Numbered from the stretch's first letter, positions 36,508 to 47,039 are shown. The stretch: DNA of 64,000 bases from JACCZX01 sp963824935 (GCA_963824935.1 CAWGRF010000016.1:18546-82545); one strand, 5' to 3'. Notes: generated by a model not told the origin, from the letters alone. Program-made: numbers and translations.

Positions 36508-37994
36508 CTACTGAGCAAGCTTCCGTCGCAGGATTTCGTTCACTTGCTGCGGATTGGCCTTGCCCTGCGTCGCCTTCATCGCTTGACCGATCAGCGCGTT
36601 AAACGCCTTTTCCCTGCCGGCTCGAAACTCCGCGACCGACTTCGCGTTGGCCACAAGCACATCGTCGACTATCTTCTCGATCGCCGACAAGTCGGAAATC
36701 TGCTTCAGCCCTCTGGCTTCGATGATCGCGTCGGCGCTCGCGCTCTTCGCCGGCCCACAGCGCCGCGAACACGTCCTTGGCGGTCTTGTTGTTGATCGTG
36801 CCGTCGGCCACGCGGGCAATTAGACCGGCAAGCTGCTCTGCGGAAACATTGCCGAAATGATCCGGTAGGTCGAGCTTGCGTGGGTCGACCTGCCTTTCAT
36901 TTAGAGCCGCCGAGACCTCCCCGAGGACCCAGTTGGCTGCGGCCTTTGCATCACCGCAGCGTCGCGCGACGTCCTCGAAGAATGTCGCCATTTCCTTGGT
37001 CGCGGTCAGCGTCTGCGCGTCGTATTCGTTCAATCCGTACTCACTCACGAACCGCTCACGCATCGCGCCCGGCAACTCGGGCATGGAGCGCGCGCACCTG
37101 CTCGATCCAGTCGTTCGAAATCGCCAGCGGCAGCAGATCGGGATCCGGGAAATAGCGATAGTCCATCGCATCTTCCTTGCTGCGCATCGGCCGCGTCTCG
37201 TCGCGCTCTGGGTCATACAGACGCGTTTCCTGCACGACCGTGCCGCCGTCTTCGATCAAGTCGATCTGCCGCCGCACCTCGAACTCGATCGCGCGTTCGA
37301 GAAACCTGAAACTGTTCAGATTCTTGATCTCGCAACGCGTGCCCAGGTGTGATTCGCCTGCAGGCCGCACGGAAACGTTGGCATCGCAGCGAAAACTGCC
37401 TTCCTGCATGTTGCCGTCGCACACGTCGAGCCAGATCACGAGCGCGTGCATGGCTTTCGCATAGGCAACCGCTTCTGCCGCCGACCGCATCTCGGGTTCG
37501 GACACGATCTCGAGCAGCGGCACGCCGGCACGGTTCAGATCGATGCCTGACATCCTGTCGACTCCGACATCCTCGTGCAGCGACTTGCCGGCGTCTTCCT
37601 CCAGATGCGCGCGCGTGAGCCGCACCGTCTTGATGTACGCCTCGCCGGTTTTCGGCTGCACGACGAACGTCAATGCCCCACCCTTATCCACAGGCGTTTC
37701 GTACTGGCTGATTTGGTAGCCCTTTGGGAGGTCAGGATAGAAGTAGTTCTTGCGCGCGAAAATGCTGTGTGTAGCCACCTGCGCGCCGATCGCAACGCCG
37801 AAGCGGATCGCGCGTTCAACCGCGCCCCGGTTTAATACGGGCAACGTGCCTGGCAGGGCCAGATCAATTGCGCTCGCTTGCGAGTTCGGCTCTGCGCCGA
37901 AATCGGTCGACGAGCCCGAGAAAATCTTGCTCGCAGTCGTCAACTGCGCATGCGTTTCGATGCCGACCACAACTTCCCACTGCATTGGCGTCAA
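36508..37994 (-). CDS. gatB: Asp-tRNA(Asn)/Glu-tRNA(Gln) amidotransferase subunit B (two frameshifts)
   Basis: Transamidase subunit that activates and recognises mischarged tRNA. It starts at ATG 37994 (MTPMQWEVVVGIETHAQL). Blocks include YFYPDLPKGYQISQYETP, LEEDAGKSLH, DLNRAGVPLLEIVSEP and RCEIKNLNSFRFLERAIE. Extra bases near 37080 and 36745 separate WIEQVRA from MPELPGAMRE and VFAALWAG from PAKSASADAIIE. The end QQVNEILRRKLAQ is the YqeY-like tail. Corrected length is about 494 residues. A TPR gene separates it from gatC-gatA. Confidence 0.93.
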
Positions 37995-38000
37995 CAGTCC

Positions 38001-39104
38001 CTAATGCAGCGTTGTAGCAGTGTTCTCGTGCAGTAGCCGTCGTGCTTCACGCTGTTCGTGACCATGAGTGTCCCACGCAGCTTGAGCCATCGTGCGATGC
38101 TGCCGCACCTGCGCGGGTTGCTGCACGCTTTCGAGCGCGGCCGCCATGTTCTCGTGCACGATGGCGCGAATGTCGGCCGGGGTCGATTCGTCCACGCGGC
38201 GTAACGCGGTAACTGCCTGTGCATAGCCTGCATCGATTTCACCGAGCTGCAAGAGGCAGGTCGCACGATCAGCCATCGCGGCGGTGACTTCGTGCAGGAA
38301 TCCATCGCCTTCGCATTGCGGCAGATGCATGTCGTACAACGCGAGCGCCTGGTCGTAACGCTTTTGCAGTACGTACATTTCGGCGAGCAACAGGTGGTCG
38401 AGCGTGGGCGCGGGGCCATCCGGCACCTGCGCCGCGTACTCGATGCCCCGCTGCAACGCGGCGATCGCTTCCTTTACGCTGTGCGGATCGAGCTCGCCGC
38501 AGCCTGCCGATTGTCGCGCGTGAGCCGCCTTCGCCAACGCCGCGCGGTGCAGCCAGCTGGCCATCGCGATTTCGTCATCGAGATCCCTGACGACATCGTG
38601 CGTTTCGCGATAAAGGCGGTACGCCGTTTCGTGGTCGTGCGCGTCCTGATGCAGGGACGCCAGAGCGAGCGACGCGCGATACCTGGCTTCGAGCGTGGCA
38701 CCGGAACTCGCGAGAACCGACCTGGCATAGGAAACCGCGGCTCTCACATCGCCTTCGCGCTGCATGAACAGCGCCAGCGCCGATTCGCATTCAGCTATCA
38801 GCGTCGGCTCGTTGCACTGGCGCGCTTCACCGAGTGCTGCGTACATCTGATGCCGGGCGTCGGAAAAGCGCTTCGAAAAATAGGTGCCGATCGCGCGCGC
38901 ATAGGCAAAGCGCAACAGCAGCGCGCGCGGCGCGCCGGACGGCATCTGCTGCTCGGCGTCCGCGAGCGTTCGGTCCGCTTCCTTGACTCTACCAAGACGC
39001 GCCAACAGTACGGCTCGGTCTTGCAGCAAGCGGATACGGTCCGTTATCGCCGCGGCCGCGGCGACATTGCGCGAATTGACTTCGAGCAGACGCTGCGACA
39101 TCAA
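38001..39104 (-). CDS. TPR-repeat protein, N-terminus uncertain
   Basis: 367 residues made of helical pairs with tetratricopeptide character, such as AVLLARLGRVKEADRTLADAE, ALALFMQREGDVRAAVSYAR, AEMYVLQKRYDQALALYDMH and ATCLLQLGEIDAGYAQAVTA. No catalytic domain follows, so it resembles the sensory half of TPR-GGDEF proteins. The ORF starts at 39104; an upstream ATG at 39219 in another frame could be the true N-terminus if a base is extra. It interrupts the gat genes. The function is unknown. Confidence 0.65.
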   Translation of the reverse strand: MMSQRLLEVNSRNVAAAAAITDRIRLLQDRAVLLARLGRVKEADRTLADAEQQMPSGAPRALLLRFAYARAIGTYFSKRFSDARHQMYAALGEARQCNEPTLIAECESALALFMQREGDVRAAVSYARSVLASSGATLEARYRASLALASLHQDAHDHETAYRLYRETHDVVRDLDDEIAMASWLHRAALAKAAHARQSAGCGELDPHSVKEAIAALQRGIEYAAQVPDGPAPTLDHLLLAEMYVLQKRYDQALALYDMHLPQCEGDGFLHEVTAAMADRATCLLQLGEIDAGYAQAVTALRRVDESTPADIRAIVHENMAAALESVQQPAQVRQHRTMAQAAWDTHGHEQREARRLLHENTATTLH

Positions 39105-39226
39105 CAGTCCGATGCAAAACTACTGTGCGTCGCCATCTTGCGCCTGCGGTGCTCAACGTACCTTCTTGTACGCTTGCGCTCCTCGGCGCAACCTGGGGCC
39201 TGCTCGCTACGTCTTTCATCGGACCG

Positions 39227-40702
39227 TTAGTACCCAGCCGGTCGACGCGTATGCCAGTCGGTGGCGCGCTGATACGCGTGCGCCACCCCGAGCATGCGCG
39301 CTTCGTCGAAATAGTTGGCGATCAACTGCAGCCCCACCGGACGTTTGCCGTTGACCGGGCCTGCGCCGAAGCCGCACGGAATGCTCATCGACGGCACGCC
39401 CGCCAGACTGCCTGGCACGGTGTAGTAATCAGCCATGTACATGGCGACCGGATCGGCCGCCTTCTCCCCGAAACCGAACGCTACGCTCATCGTTACCGGT
39501 CCGGCGATCACGTCACATTGGGAGAACGCACGGCTGAATTCGTCGGCGATAATCCGGCGCACCTTCTGCGCCTTGATGTAGTACGCGTCGTAGTAGCCGT
39601 GTGACAGCACGTAGGTGCCGACCAGGATGCGGCGCTTCGGCTCGGCCCCAAACCCCTCGGAGCGCGACTTCTTGATCATGTCCGTCAAGTCGCCGTAGCG
39701 CTCGGCGCGATGCCCATAGCGCACGCCGTCGAAGCGCGATAAGTTGCTCGATGCCTCCGCCGGCGCGACCACGTAATACACCGGGATGCCGAGCTCGGCA
39801 TTGGGCAGCGAAATATCGACCAATACCGCGCCGAGCCGTTGGTACTCGGCCAGCGCCTCGCGCACCGCCGCTTCCACGTCGGGCTGTAGCAGCTCGCCAA
39901 AAAATTCCTTCGGCACGCCGATCTTCAGTCCTTTGACGTCGAGGCCAAGCTGCCGCGTGTAATCCTCGCGCGGCCGGTTTGCGCTGGTCGAGTCCTTCGG
40001 ATCGAAGCCCAACATCTGGTTGAAAACGAGCGCGGCATCTTCGGCCGAGCGGGTCATCAAGCCGGCCGTATCAAGACTCGACGCGAACGCGATCATTCCC
40101 CAGCGCGAGGGCCGGCCGTAGGTCGGCTTGGTGCCCGTGACACCCGTAAAGGCGGCCGGCTCGCGAATCGAGCCGCCGGTATCGGTGGCAGTCGCCACCG
40201 GCGCCAGGCGTGCCGCGACCGACGCGGCCGAGCCGCCCGACGAGCCGCCGGGCACCGCGCCCGGGTCCCACGGGTTCAGCACGTTGCCGAAGGCGCTGTT
40301 TTCGTTCGACGAACCCATCGCGAACTCGTCGCAATTGAGCTTGCCCAGGGTCACCATGCCGGCCTGCTTCAGGTTATCGACGACAGTGGCGTCAAACGGG
40401 CTCCGGTAGCCGCGCAGCATCCGGCTCGCCGCGGTGGAACAGAAGTCGCGGGTAACGAAGATATCCTTGTGCGCGATCGGCACGCCAGTCAGCGGCGTGG
40501 CGCTGCCTTCATTGGCAGCCCGGCGCGCATCGGCGGCCGCCGCCTGCGCCAAAGTCACTTCCGGGCGAACGTCGAGAAATGCGTTCAAGTTACGGTGCAA
40601 TTCCATGCGATCAAGATGCGCCTGCGCCAGTTCGACGGCAGATACTTTCTTCGCCGCCAGCGCGCGCGACAGCTCCGCAAGCGAGCAATGCGCAAGCTCC
40701 AT
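39227..40702 (-). CDS. gatA: Asp-tRNA(Asn)/Glu-tRNA(Gln) amidotransferase subunit A
   Basis: A 491-residue amidase that releases ammonia from glutamine. The Ser-cisSer-Lys triad is visible: Lys in VPIAHKDIF, then GGSSGGSAASVAARL and TDTGGSIREPAAFTG. Other marks are GTKPTYGRPSRWG and the C-terminal LAGVPSMSIPCGFG. It starts 2 bases after the gatC stop and is intact, in contrast to gatB. Confidence 0.96.
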   Translation of the reverse strand: MELAHCSLAELSRALAAKKVSAVELAQAHLDRMELHRNLNAFLDVRPEVTLAQAAAADARRAANEGSATPLTGVPIAHKDIFVTRDFCSTAASRMLRGYRSPFDATVVDNLKQAGMVTLGKLNCDEFAMGSSNENSAFGNVLNPWDPGAVPGGSSGGSAASVAARLAPVATATDTGGSIREPAAFTGVTGTKPTYGRPSRWGMIAFASSLDTAGLMTRSAEDAALVFNQMLGFDPKDSTSANRPREDYTRQLGLDVKGLKIGVPKEFFGELLQPDVEAAVREALAEYQRLGAVLVDISLPNAELGIPVYYVVAPAEASSNLSRFDGVRYGHRAERYGDLTDMIKKSRSEGFGAEPKRRILVGTYVLSHGYYDAYYIKAQKVRRIIADEFSRAFSQCDVIAGPVTMSVAFGFGEKAADPVAMYMADYYTVPGSLAGVPSMSIPCGFGAGPVNGKRPVGLQLIANYFDEARMLGVAHAYQRATDWHTRRPAGY

Positions 40703-40704
40703 CC

Positions 40705-40992
40705 CTATTCAACCACGCGCGGAACGAGAAACAGGCCGCCGAGCTGCGCCGGCGCATTGACCATGACTTCGGCCCGCTGATCGCCTTCGGTCACCACGTC
40801 GTCGCGCAGGCGAACGGTGCCGCCCAGTGGATCGGCCATCGGCTCGACACCGGCGGTGTCGACCGCCTGCATGCGCTCGATCATCGCGAATATGTCGACC
40901 AGTTGCGCCAGAGCGCGGGCCGCTTCATCGTCGGTGATCTCGATGCGCGCAAGATGGGCGATGCGCCGGACCTGATCGAGATCGAGTGACAT
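40705..40992 (-). CDS. gatC: Asp-tRNA(Asn)/Glu-tRNA(Gln) amidotransferase subunit C
   Basis: A 95-residue stabilising subunit that wraps around GatA and GatB. The family pattern is clear: MSLDLDQVRRIAHLARIEIT at the start, LVDIFAMIERMQAVDTAGVEP in the middle and LRDDVVTEGD near the end, closing with GLFLVPRVVE. It is the first gene of the minus-strand gat cluster and is divergent from mreB. Confidence 0.95.
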   Translation of the reverse strand: MSLDLDQVRRIAHLARIEITDDEAARALAQLVDIFAMIERMQAVDTAGVEPMADPLGGTVRLRDDVVTEGDQRAEVMVNAPAQLGGLFLVPRVVE

Positions 40993-41108
40993 GCGCGCGG
41001 GATGGATATGAGAGGAAAGGAGGAAGATAAGACGCGAAAAAAGTCTATCATTCGCCCCACTTTCGAGCCTGGGCAGTCAAGTTTGTCGCTGCTGCCCCAC
41101 TACCACCC

Positions 41109-42152
41109 ATGTTCGGTTTTCTGCGCGGTTACTTCTCCAATGATCTTGCGATTGACCTCGGCACCGCCAACACGTTGATCTACGTGCGCGGCAAGGGCAT
41201 CGTGCTCGATGAACCTTCGGTCGTTGCGATCCGGCAGGAAGGCGGCCCCAACGGCAAGCGCACGATCCAGGCGGTCGGCAAGGAAGCCAAGCAGATGTTG
41301 GGCAAGGTGCCGGGCAACATCGAGGCGATTCGCCCGATGAAGGACGGCGTCATCGCGGATTTCACCGTGACCGAGCAGATGCTGAAGCAGTTCATCAAGA
41401 TGGTTCATCCATCGAGCCTGTTCGCACCGAATCCGCGCATCATCATTTGCGTGCCGTGCGGCTCGACACAGGTCGAGCGGCGCGCGATCAAGGAATCGGC
41501 CGAAGCCGCCGGCGCGTCGCAGGTGTTCCTGATCGAGGAGCCGATGGCGGCGGCGATCGGCGCCGGCTTGCCGGTGTCCGAAGCGTCGGGCTCGATGGTG
41601 GTCGACGTCGGCGGCGGCACCACGGAAGTCGGCGTGATCTCGTTAGGCGGCATGGTCTACAAGGGCTCGGTGCGGGTCGGCGGCGACAAGTTCGACGAGG
41701 CGATCATCAATTACATACGCCGCAATTACGGCATGCTGATCGGCGAGCCGACCGCGGAATCGATAAAAAAACAAATCGGCTCGGCGTTTCCCGGCTCCGA
41801 AGTGCGCGAGATGGAAGTCAAGGGGCGCAATTTGTCCGAAGGGATTCCGCGCAGCTTTACGATTTCGAGCAACGAGATTCTCGAGGCGCTTACCGATCCG
41901 CTGAATCAGATCGTGTCGAGCGTGAAGATCGCGCTCGAACAGACCCCGCCCGAACTCGGCGCCGATATTGCCGACCGCGGCATGATGCTGACCGGTGGCG
42001 GTGCGCTGCTGCGCGATCTCGATCGGTTGATGATGGAAGAAACCGGGCTGCCGGTGGTCGTGGCTGAAGAGCCATTGACCTGCGTCGTGCGCGGCTGCGG
42101 CACCGCGCTCGAGCGGATGGACAAGCTCGGGACGATCTTCGCAACGGGGTGA
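41109..42152 (+). CDS. mreB: rod-shape actin homologue MreB
   Basis: A 347-residue cytoskeletal ATPase that directs side-wall synthesis. Actin-fold motifs are DLGTANTLIYVRGKGIVLDE, VDVGGGTTEVGVISLGG, GGDKFDEAIINYIRR and LTGGGALLRDLDRLM. It heads the elongasome operon mreB-mreC-mreD-mrdA-rodA-rlpA. The 116-base gap to gatC holds no promoter that I can support. Confidence 0.97.
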   Translation: MFGFLRGYFSNDLAIDLGTANTLIYVRGKGIVLDEPSVVAIRQEGGPNGKRTIQAVGKEAKQMLGKVPGNIEAIRPMKDGVIADFTVTEQMLKQFIKMVHPSSLFAPNPRIIICVPCGSTQVERRAIKESAEAAGASQVFLIEEPMAAAIGAGLPVSEASGSMVVDVGGGTTEVGVISLGGMVYKGSVRVGGDKFDEAIINYIRRNYGMLIGEPTAESIKKQIGSAFPGSEVREMEVKGRNLSEGIPRSFTISSNEILEALTDPLNQIVSSVKIALEQTPPELGADIADRGMMLTGGGALLRDLDRLMMEETGLPVVVAEEPLTCVVRGCGTALERMDKLGTIFATG

Positions 42153-42195
42153 CGCTGCGCAATAACGCGACGGCTCAAAAGTAGGGGGTTTACTT

Positions 42196-43098
42196 TTGCG
42201 CGCTTCGTTTGACGGTCCGCCGCCTCTGTTCAACCAGGGCGTCTCGGCGCGCGCGCGACTCGCGTTCTTCTCGTTTCTCGCGGTCGCGCTGATCATCATC
42301 GATTCGCGCGTGCGCATGCTGGAGACCGTCAGGATCGGGCTCGGCGTTGTGTTGCACCCGGTGCAGCAGGCGCTTCTGGTGCCCAGCCGTATCGCGGATA
42401 CCGTCGGCGATTACTTCACTTCAGTCACCGCCCTGACGCGCGAGAACGAACAACTAAAGCGCAGGCAGTTCGAAAACGCGCAGGCGCTGCAGCAAACGCG
42501 CGAACTCGCGGTTGAGAACGAGCGCTTGCGCAAACTGCTCGGCGCGCGCCAGAGAGTTGGCAACGCGACCGTGCTGGCGGACGTGCTGTACGAATCGCGC
42601 GACCGTTTTTCGCGCAAGCTGGTGCTCGGTGCGGGCACCCGCGATGGCATCCGCGCCGGCAGTCCGGTGATTGACGACGCCGGGGTCGTCGGGCAAGTCA
42701 CGCGCACGTTCAACGAAACATCCGAAGTCACGCTGCTAACCGACAAGGAACAGTCGATCCCGGTGCAGATTCTGCGCAATGGCCTGCGCGGCGTCGCGTT
42801 CGGAGGCATAGAGTCAGGAACGCTGGATCTGCGCTTCATGGCGGCCAATGCCGACATCGTCGACGGCGATGTTGCCATCACATCGGGACTCGATGGGGTT
42901 TATCCGCCCGGCTTGATGGTTGCCAACGTGACTCGCGTCGAACGTGCGGCCAAGGATCAGTTCGCGCGCATCGTGATGACGCCGGTGGCAGGCGTCGAAA
43001 GCAACAGGCATCTGCTGGTGCTGCTGGTCGAACCCGTCAAGCTGCCTGTCCCACCGCCGGCGAGTACCCCGCCGCCGCGCAAGGGCGCACGCAAGTGA
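42196..43098 (+). CDS. mreC: rod-shape-determining protein MreC
   Basis: A 300-residue periplasmic scaffold. The TTG start at 42196 (MRASFDGPPPLFNQG) lies shortly after a GTAGGGGG ribosome site. One membrane helix (FFSFLAVALIIIDS) is followed by a coiled coil (TRENEQLKRRQFENAQALQQ) and the beta domain with VLGAGTRDGIRAGSPVIDD and LLTDKEQSIPVQILR. The Pro-rich tail PVPPPASTPPPRKGARK is typical. MreB, MreD and PBP2 are the partners. Confidence 0.95.
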   Translation: MRASFDGPPPLFNQGVSARARLAFFSFLAVALIIIDSRVRMLETVRIGLGVVLHPVQQALLVPSRIADTVGDYFTSVTALTRENEQLKRRQFENAQALQQTRELAVENERLRKLLGARQRVGNATVLADVLYESRDRFSRKLVLGAGTRDGIRAGSPVIDDAGVVGQVTRTFNETSEVTLLTDKEQSIPVQILRNGLRGVAFGGIESGTLDLRFMAANADIVDGDVAITSGLDGVYPPGLMVANVTRVERAAKDQFARIVMTPVAGVESNRHLLVLLVEPVKLPVPPPASTPPPRKGARK

Positions 43099-43161
43099 GC
43101 GCCGGCCGCCGCGCATTCCAGCAAGTGACCCGCAAATGAGCACCAACTCGCCGACTCGCTC

Positions 43162-43767
43162 ATGACCCGTTCGACAGCACGCGTCGGCAGCTGGCTCGGG
43201 AGCGCGTTCTCGTTGCGTCAGTCTGACCCGGTCGAGATTCCTGGAGCACGAATTGGATACCGGCCGCAGTATCTGCTGCGTCCGGCCAGTCCGCTGTTCA
43301 TCTGGGCGTCGCTGTTTGGTGCGCTTCTGGTGAATCTGCTGCCGTGGGGCCGAATGCCGCTCGTACCGGACGCGCTCGCGATTGCACTCGTGTTCTGGAA
43401 CATTCACCAGCCGCGCCGAGTGGGCATCGGCGCTGCGTTTGCGTTCGGACTGCTGATGGATGTGCATGAAGGCTCGCTGTTTGGCGAGCACGCGCTTGCC
43501 TACGCGTTGATTTCGTACGGCGCGATCACGCTGCATCGGCGCATCCTTTGGTTTCCGCTCGCCGCACAACCTCTCTACGTGTTGCCCTTGCTGCTCGTCG
43601 CGCAAATCGCGCTCCTCGCCGTTCGCATCTGGGTCGGCGCGGCGTGGCCCGGCTGGCTGTATTTCGGCGAGAGCGTTGTGGGTGCCATCTTGTGGCCGCT
43701 AATCTCATGGCTACTGCTGGCGCCGCAGCGACGGCCGATCGATCGCGATGAGACGCGGCCGATATAG
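43162..43767 (+). CDS. mreD: rod-shape-determining protein MreD
   Basis: 201 residues with about five membrane helices. The family core is FWNIHQPRRVGIGAAFAFGL followed by LMDVHEGSLFGEHALAYAL. An N-terminal extension of about 45 residues precedes the first helix, so the true start could be later than ATG 43162. It sits between mreC and mrdA as usual, and the 132 bases after it hold no gene. Confidence 0.92.
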   Translation: MTRSTARVGSWLGSAFSLRQSDPVEIPGARIGYRPQYLLRPASPLFIWASLFGALLVNLLPWGRMPLVPDALAIALVFWNIHQPRRVGIGAAFAFGLLMDVHEGSLFGEHALAYALISYGAITLHRRILWFPLAAQPLYVLPLLLVAQIALLAVRIWVGAAWPGWLYFGESVVGAILWPLISWLLLAPQRRPIDRDETRPI

Positions 43768-43899
43768 CGGCTAGCGGCGCGGCTCGCGGAGGCAACCACT
43801 GCGCGGGATGGGCGATGCAACGCGTCATAGCGGCCGCAGGCAGCGCCATTCCTGATTAATCATCGCTTTACGGGCGGCTGTCTCCACTATGATCCCGCC

Positions 43900-45924
43900 A
43901 TGGCCTCCAGGCGCCTGTTTCGACGTCGTCGCTCGTCCGCCGAAGAGCTCTCGTTCGCCCCGCGTTCGGCGGCAATGCGCAATCCGGAGCGCGAGGTTTA
44001 CTACTTCCGGATTCGCATTGCGGTGGCCACCGTGTTTGTGCTGCTGGCGTTCACCGCGCTGATTGCGCGTCTCGCATGGCTTCAGGTCGTCAAGCACGAG
44101 GCGTACATGGAGCAGGCCGAGCTGAATCGCATCGCGATTGTTCCGGTTGCGCCGAATCGTGGACTGATCAAGGATCGCAACGGCGCGATCATCGCGCGCA
44201 ACTATTCCGCTTACACGCTCGAGATCACATCAGACGGGCTGCGCGATTACGAGAAGACCGTGGACCAGCTGGCGCAGGTGATCGAGATACAGCCACGCGA
44301 CCGGCGCCGCTTTAAGAAGCTGCTCGAAGACAGCAAGCGGTTCGATGCGATACCGATACGCACCCGGCTGACCGACGAAGAGGTTGCGCGCTTCAGCGCG
44401 CAGCGCTATCGCTTCCCTCATGTCGAGCTGCGGGCGCGCTTGTTTCGCGACTATCCGCTGGGGGAAATCGCTTCGCACATGATCGGCTACATCGGCCGCA
44501 TTTCGCCGCGCGACGTCAAGCGCATTGAAGAACTCGGCGACCCCTCCGCCTACCACGGCACCGATCACATCGGCAAGGTCGGCATCGAGCAGAGCTACGA
44601 AGCCGAACTGCACGGCGCGCCTGGATACGAGGAAGTCGAGATCACCGCCGGCGGCCGTGCAGTGCGCACGTTGTCGCGCGGTGCGTCGGTGCCCGGCAAC
44701 AACCTTGTGCTGTCGGTCGACATCGAGCTGCAGAAGATCGCGGAGAAAGCGTTCGGCGATCGGCGCGGCGCGTTGATCGCGATCGAGCCGAAGACCGGCG
44801 ACGTGCTCGCCTTTGTTGCCAAACCGACCTTCGATCCGAACCTGTTTGTCGACGGCATCGATCCAAAGAGCTGGGACGAGCTGAACAACGATCCGGACAA
44901 GCCTCTGCTGAACCGTGCGTTGCGCGGCACGTATCCGATCGGCTCGACCTACAAACCGTTTCTCGCGCTGGCGGCGCTTGAAACCGGCAAGCGCAGAACC
45001 GAAACGGTTATCCAGGACAACGGCGTGTTCATGTTCGGCGGCCATCGCTTTCGCGATTCAAACAAGGTGCCGCTGGGTGCGGTGGACATGTACCGCTCGA
45101 TCGTCAAGTCGAGCGATGTGTATTACTACATGGTGGCGAACGATTTGGGCGTCGACACGATTCACGATTTCATGAAGCCGTGGGGCTTCGGTCAGATCAC
45201 CGGGATCGACGTCGAAGGCGAGCAGACCGGCATCCTGCCGTCGACCGAATGGAATCGAAAGCGCTACAACCAGAAATGGTATGCGGGCGAAACGATTTCG
45301 CTCGGCGTCGGACAGGGCAAGAACGCCTTCACGCTGCTGCAACTGGCGCACGCGACGGCGACCTTGGCCAACGACGGTATCGTGATGAAGCCGCATCTGG
45401 TCAAGGCGGTCGAAGACGCACGCACGGGTGAAAAGCGGCTGACGGTGCCGCAGGAAAGTTATCGCATCCCTGTCAAACCCGAGCATTTGAAGTTTGTGCG
45501 CAACGCGATGGTCGACGTGAACATCAGCGGCACCGGGCGGCGCGCATTTGAAGGCGTGCCGTACAAGGTCGGCGGCAAGACCGGCACCGCGCAGGTGATC
45601 GGGATCAAGCAGAACGAGAAGTACCACGAAAGCAAGGTCGACGAGCGTCATCGCGACCACTCGCTGTTCATCGCGTTTGCGCCCGCCGAGAATCCGACGA
45701 TTGCGCTGGCGGTGCTGGTCGAAAACGGCGGCTTCGGCGCGCGTGCCGCGGCACCGATCGCCCGCATGGTGATCGACTATCACCTGCTCGGCAAAGTGCC
45801 GAACGCGCCCGCCAAGGAAGGCCCGGACGACGAATCGCCGCTGCGCTCGGTCGCCGCGCAGCCGGCCGTGATCGCGCAGCGGGGCGCAGCGTCCGCGGTG
45901 CCGGCTCCGGTGACGTCGCGATGA
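43900..45924 (+). CDS. mrdA: penicillin-binding protein 2 (elongasome transpeptidase)
   Basis: A 674-residue DD-transpeptidase anchored by one N-terminal helix (VATVFVLLAFTALIARL). After the dimerisation domain (NRGLIKDRNGAIIARNYSAY) the catalytic motifs are SxxK in GSTYKPFLALAAL, SxN-like SSDVYYYMV and KTG in GGKTGTAQVIGIK. It crosslinks side-wall peptidoglycan with RodA. The tail after residue 630 is low-complexity and Pro/Ala-rich. The stop overlaps rodA by 4 bases. Confidence 0.96.
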   Translation: MASRRLFRRRRSSAEELSFAPRSAAMRNPEREVYYFRIRIAVATVFVLLAFTALIARLAWLQVVKHEAYMEQAELNRIAIVPVAPNRGLIKDRNGAIIARNYSAYTLEITSDGLRDYEKTVDQLAQVIEIQPRDRRRFKKLLEDSKRFDAIPIRTRLTDEEVARFSAQRYRFPHVELRARLFRDYPLGEIASHMIGYIGRISPRDVKRIEELGDPSAYHGTDHIGKVGIEQSYEAELHGAPGYEEVEITAGGRAVRTLSRGASVPGNNLVLSVDIELQKIAEKAFGDRRGALIAIEPKTGDVLAFVAKPTFDPNLFVDGIDPKSWDELNNDPDKPLLNRALRGTYPIGSTYKPFLALAALETGKRRTETVIQDNGVFMFGGHRFRDSNKVPLGAVDMYRSIVKSSDVYYYMVANDLGVDTIHDFMKPWGFGQITGIDVEGEQTGILPSTEWNRKRYNQKWYAGETISLGVGQGKNAFTLLQLAHATATLANDGIVMKPHLVKAVEDARTGEKRLTVPQESYRIPVKPEHLKFVRNAMVDVNISGTGRRAFEGVPYKVGGKTGTAQVIGIKQNEKYHESKVDERHRDHSLFIAFAPAENPTIALAVLVENGGFGARAAAPIARMVIDYHLLGKVPNAPAKEGPDDESPLRSVAAQPAVIAQRGAASAVPAPVTSR

Positions 45925-47039
45925 ACAACGCTACCGTCGCGCAGCGAATCGGCACGATCGCGCGCCCGTATGTGTCGGTATTCGATCCGGCGCTGATGGC
46001 TATCGTTGGCAGCCTCGGCGTGATCGGCTTGATCACGCTGTATTCGGCCGGTAATGCGTTTCCATGGCGCATTACCGATCAGCTTCGCAATTTCGGCATC
46101 GCGTTCGCCTTGCTGTTCATCACCGCCAATGTCAGGCCGCAATGGTTGATGCGGCTCGCACTGCCGGTGTACTTGCTCGGCATCGGTCTGCTGATCGCGA
46201 CCGAACTCAGCGGTGAAACGGTCAAGGGCGCGACACGCTGGCTCGATATCAAGGTGACCCGCATTCAGCCATCGGAGATCATGAAGCTCGCGCTGCCGAT
46301 GATGCTCGCGTGGTACTTCCACAAACGCGAAGGCGCGCTGCGCGGATTCGATTTTCTGGCGGCGGCGGTGTTGGTCGCGGTGCCCGTGGCGTTGATTCTG
46401 AAGCAGCCCGATCTCGGCACCGCGGTGCTGGTGTTCGCTGCGGGGATGTTCGTCATCTTCTTTGCCGGTTTGCCATGGAAATGGCTGGCGGTGATGCTGG
46501 TGGGCACGGTGGCGTTGCTGCCCGTCGCGTGGACGTTCCTGCACGACTATCAGCGCGAGCGCATATTGACTCTGATCGACCCGTCGATCGATCCGCTTGG
46601 CAAGGGTTTTCACACGCTGCAGGCGATGATTGCGATCGGCTCGGGCGGTACGTTCGGCAAGGGCTGGATGCAGGGCACGCAGGCGCACCTGGAATTCATT
46701 CCGGAGCGCACCAGCGACTTCATTTTCGCGGTCTACTCCGAAGAGTTCGGACTGGTCGGCAACATCGTGCTGATCCTGTTGTTCTTTGCGCTCGTATGGC
46801 GCTCGTTCGCGATCGCCATCAGCGCGCCGACGTTGTTCGCGCGCCTGCTCGCTGCCGCGATCGGTCTGATCATGTTCACCTACGCGTTCGTCAACATGGG
46901 AATGGTGGCCGGCATCTTGCCGGTGGTGGGCGTGCCGCTGCCGTTTATCAGCTACGGCGGCACCGCGCTTGTCACGCTTGGCATGGCGTGCGGTCTGCTA
47001 ATGGCAATCTCGGCACATCGCAAACTCGTGCAGTCATGA
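45921..47039 (+). CDS. rodA: SEDS glycosyltransferase RodA
   Basis: A 372-residue integral membrane protein with about ten helices that polymerises glycan for side-wall growth. SEDS motifs are GATRWLDIKVTRIQPSEIMK, LKQPDLGTAVLVFAAG, FIPERTSDFIFAVYSEEFGL and GVPLPFISYGGTALVTLG. The ATG overlaps the mrdA stop, and its own stop overlaps the rlpA ATG at 47036 by 4 bases. Confidence 0.97.
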   Translation: MNNATVAQRIGTIARPYVSVFDPALMAIVGSLGVIGLITLYSAGNAFPWRITDQLRNFGIAFALLFITANVRPQWLMRLALPVYLLGIGLLIATELSGETVKGATRWLDIKVTRIQPSEIMKLALPMMLAWYFHKREGALRGFDFLAAAVLVAVPVALILKQPDLGTAVLVFAAGMFVIFFAGLPWKWLAVMLVGTVALLPVAWTFLHDYQRERILTLIDPSIDPLGKGFHTLQAMIAIGSGGTFGKGWMQGTQAHLEFIPERTSDFIFAVYSEEFGLVGNIVLILLFFALVWRSFAIAISAPTLFARLLAAAIGLIMFTYAFVNMGMVAGILPVVGVPLPFISYGGTALVTLGMACGLLMAISAHRKLVQS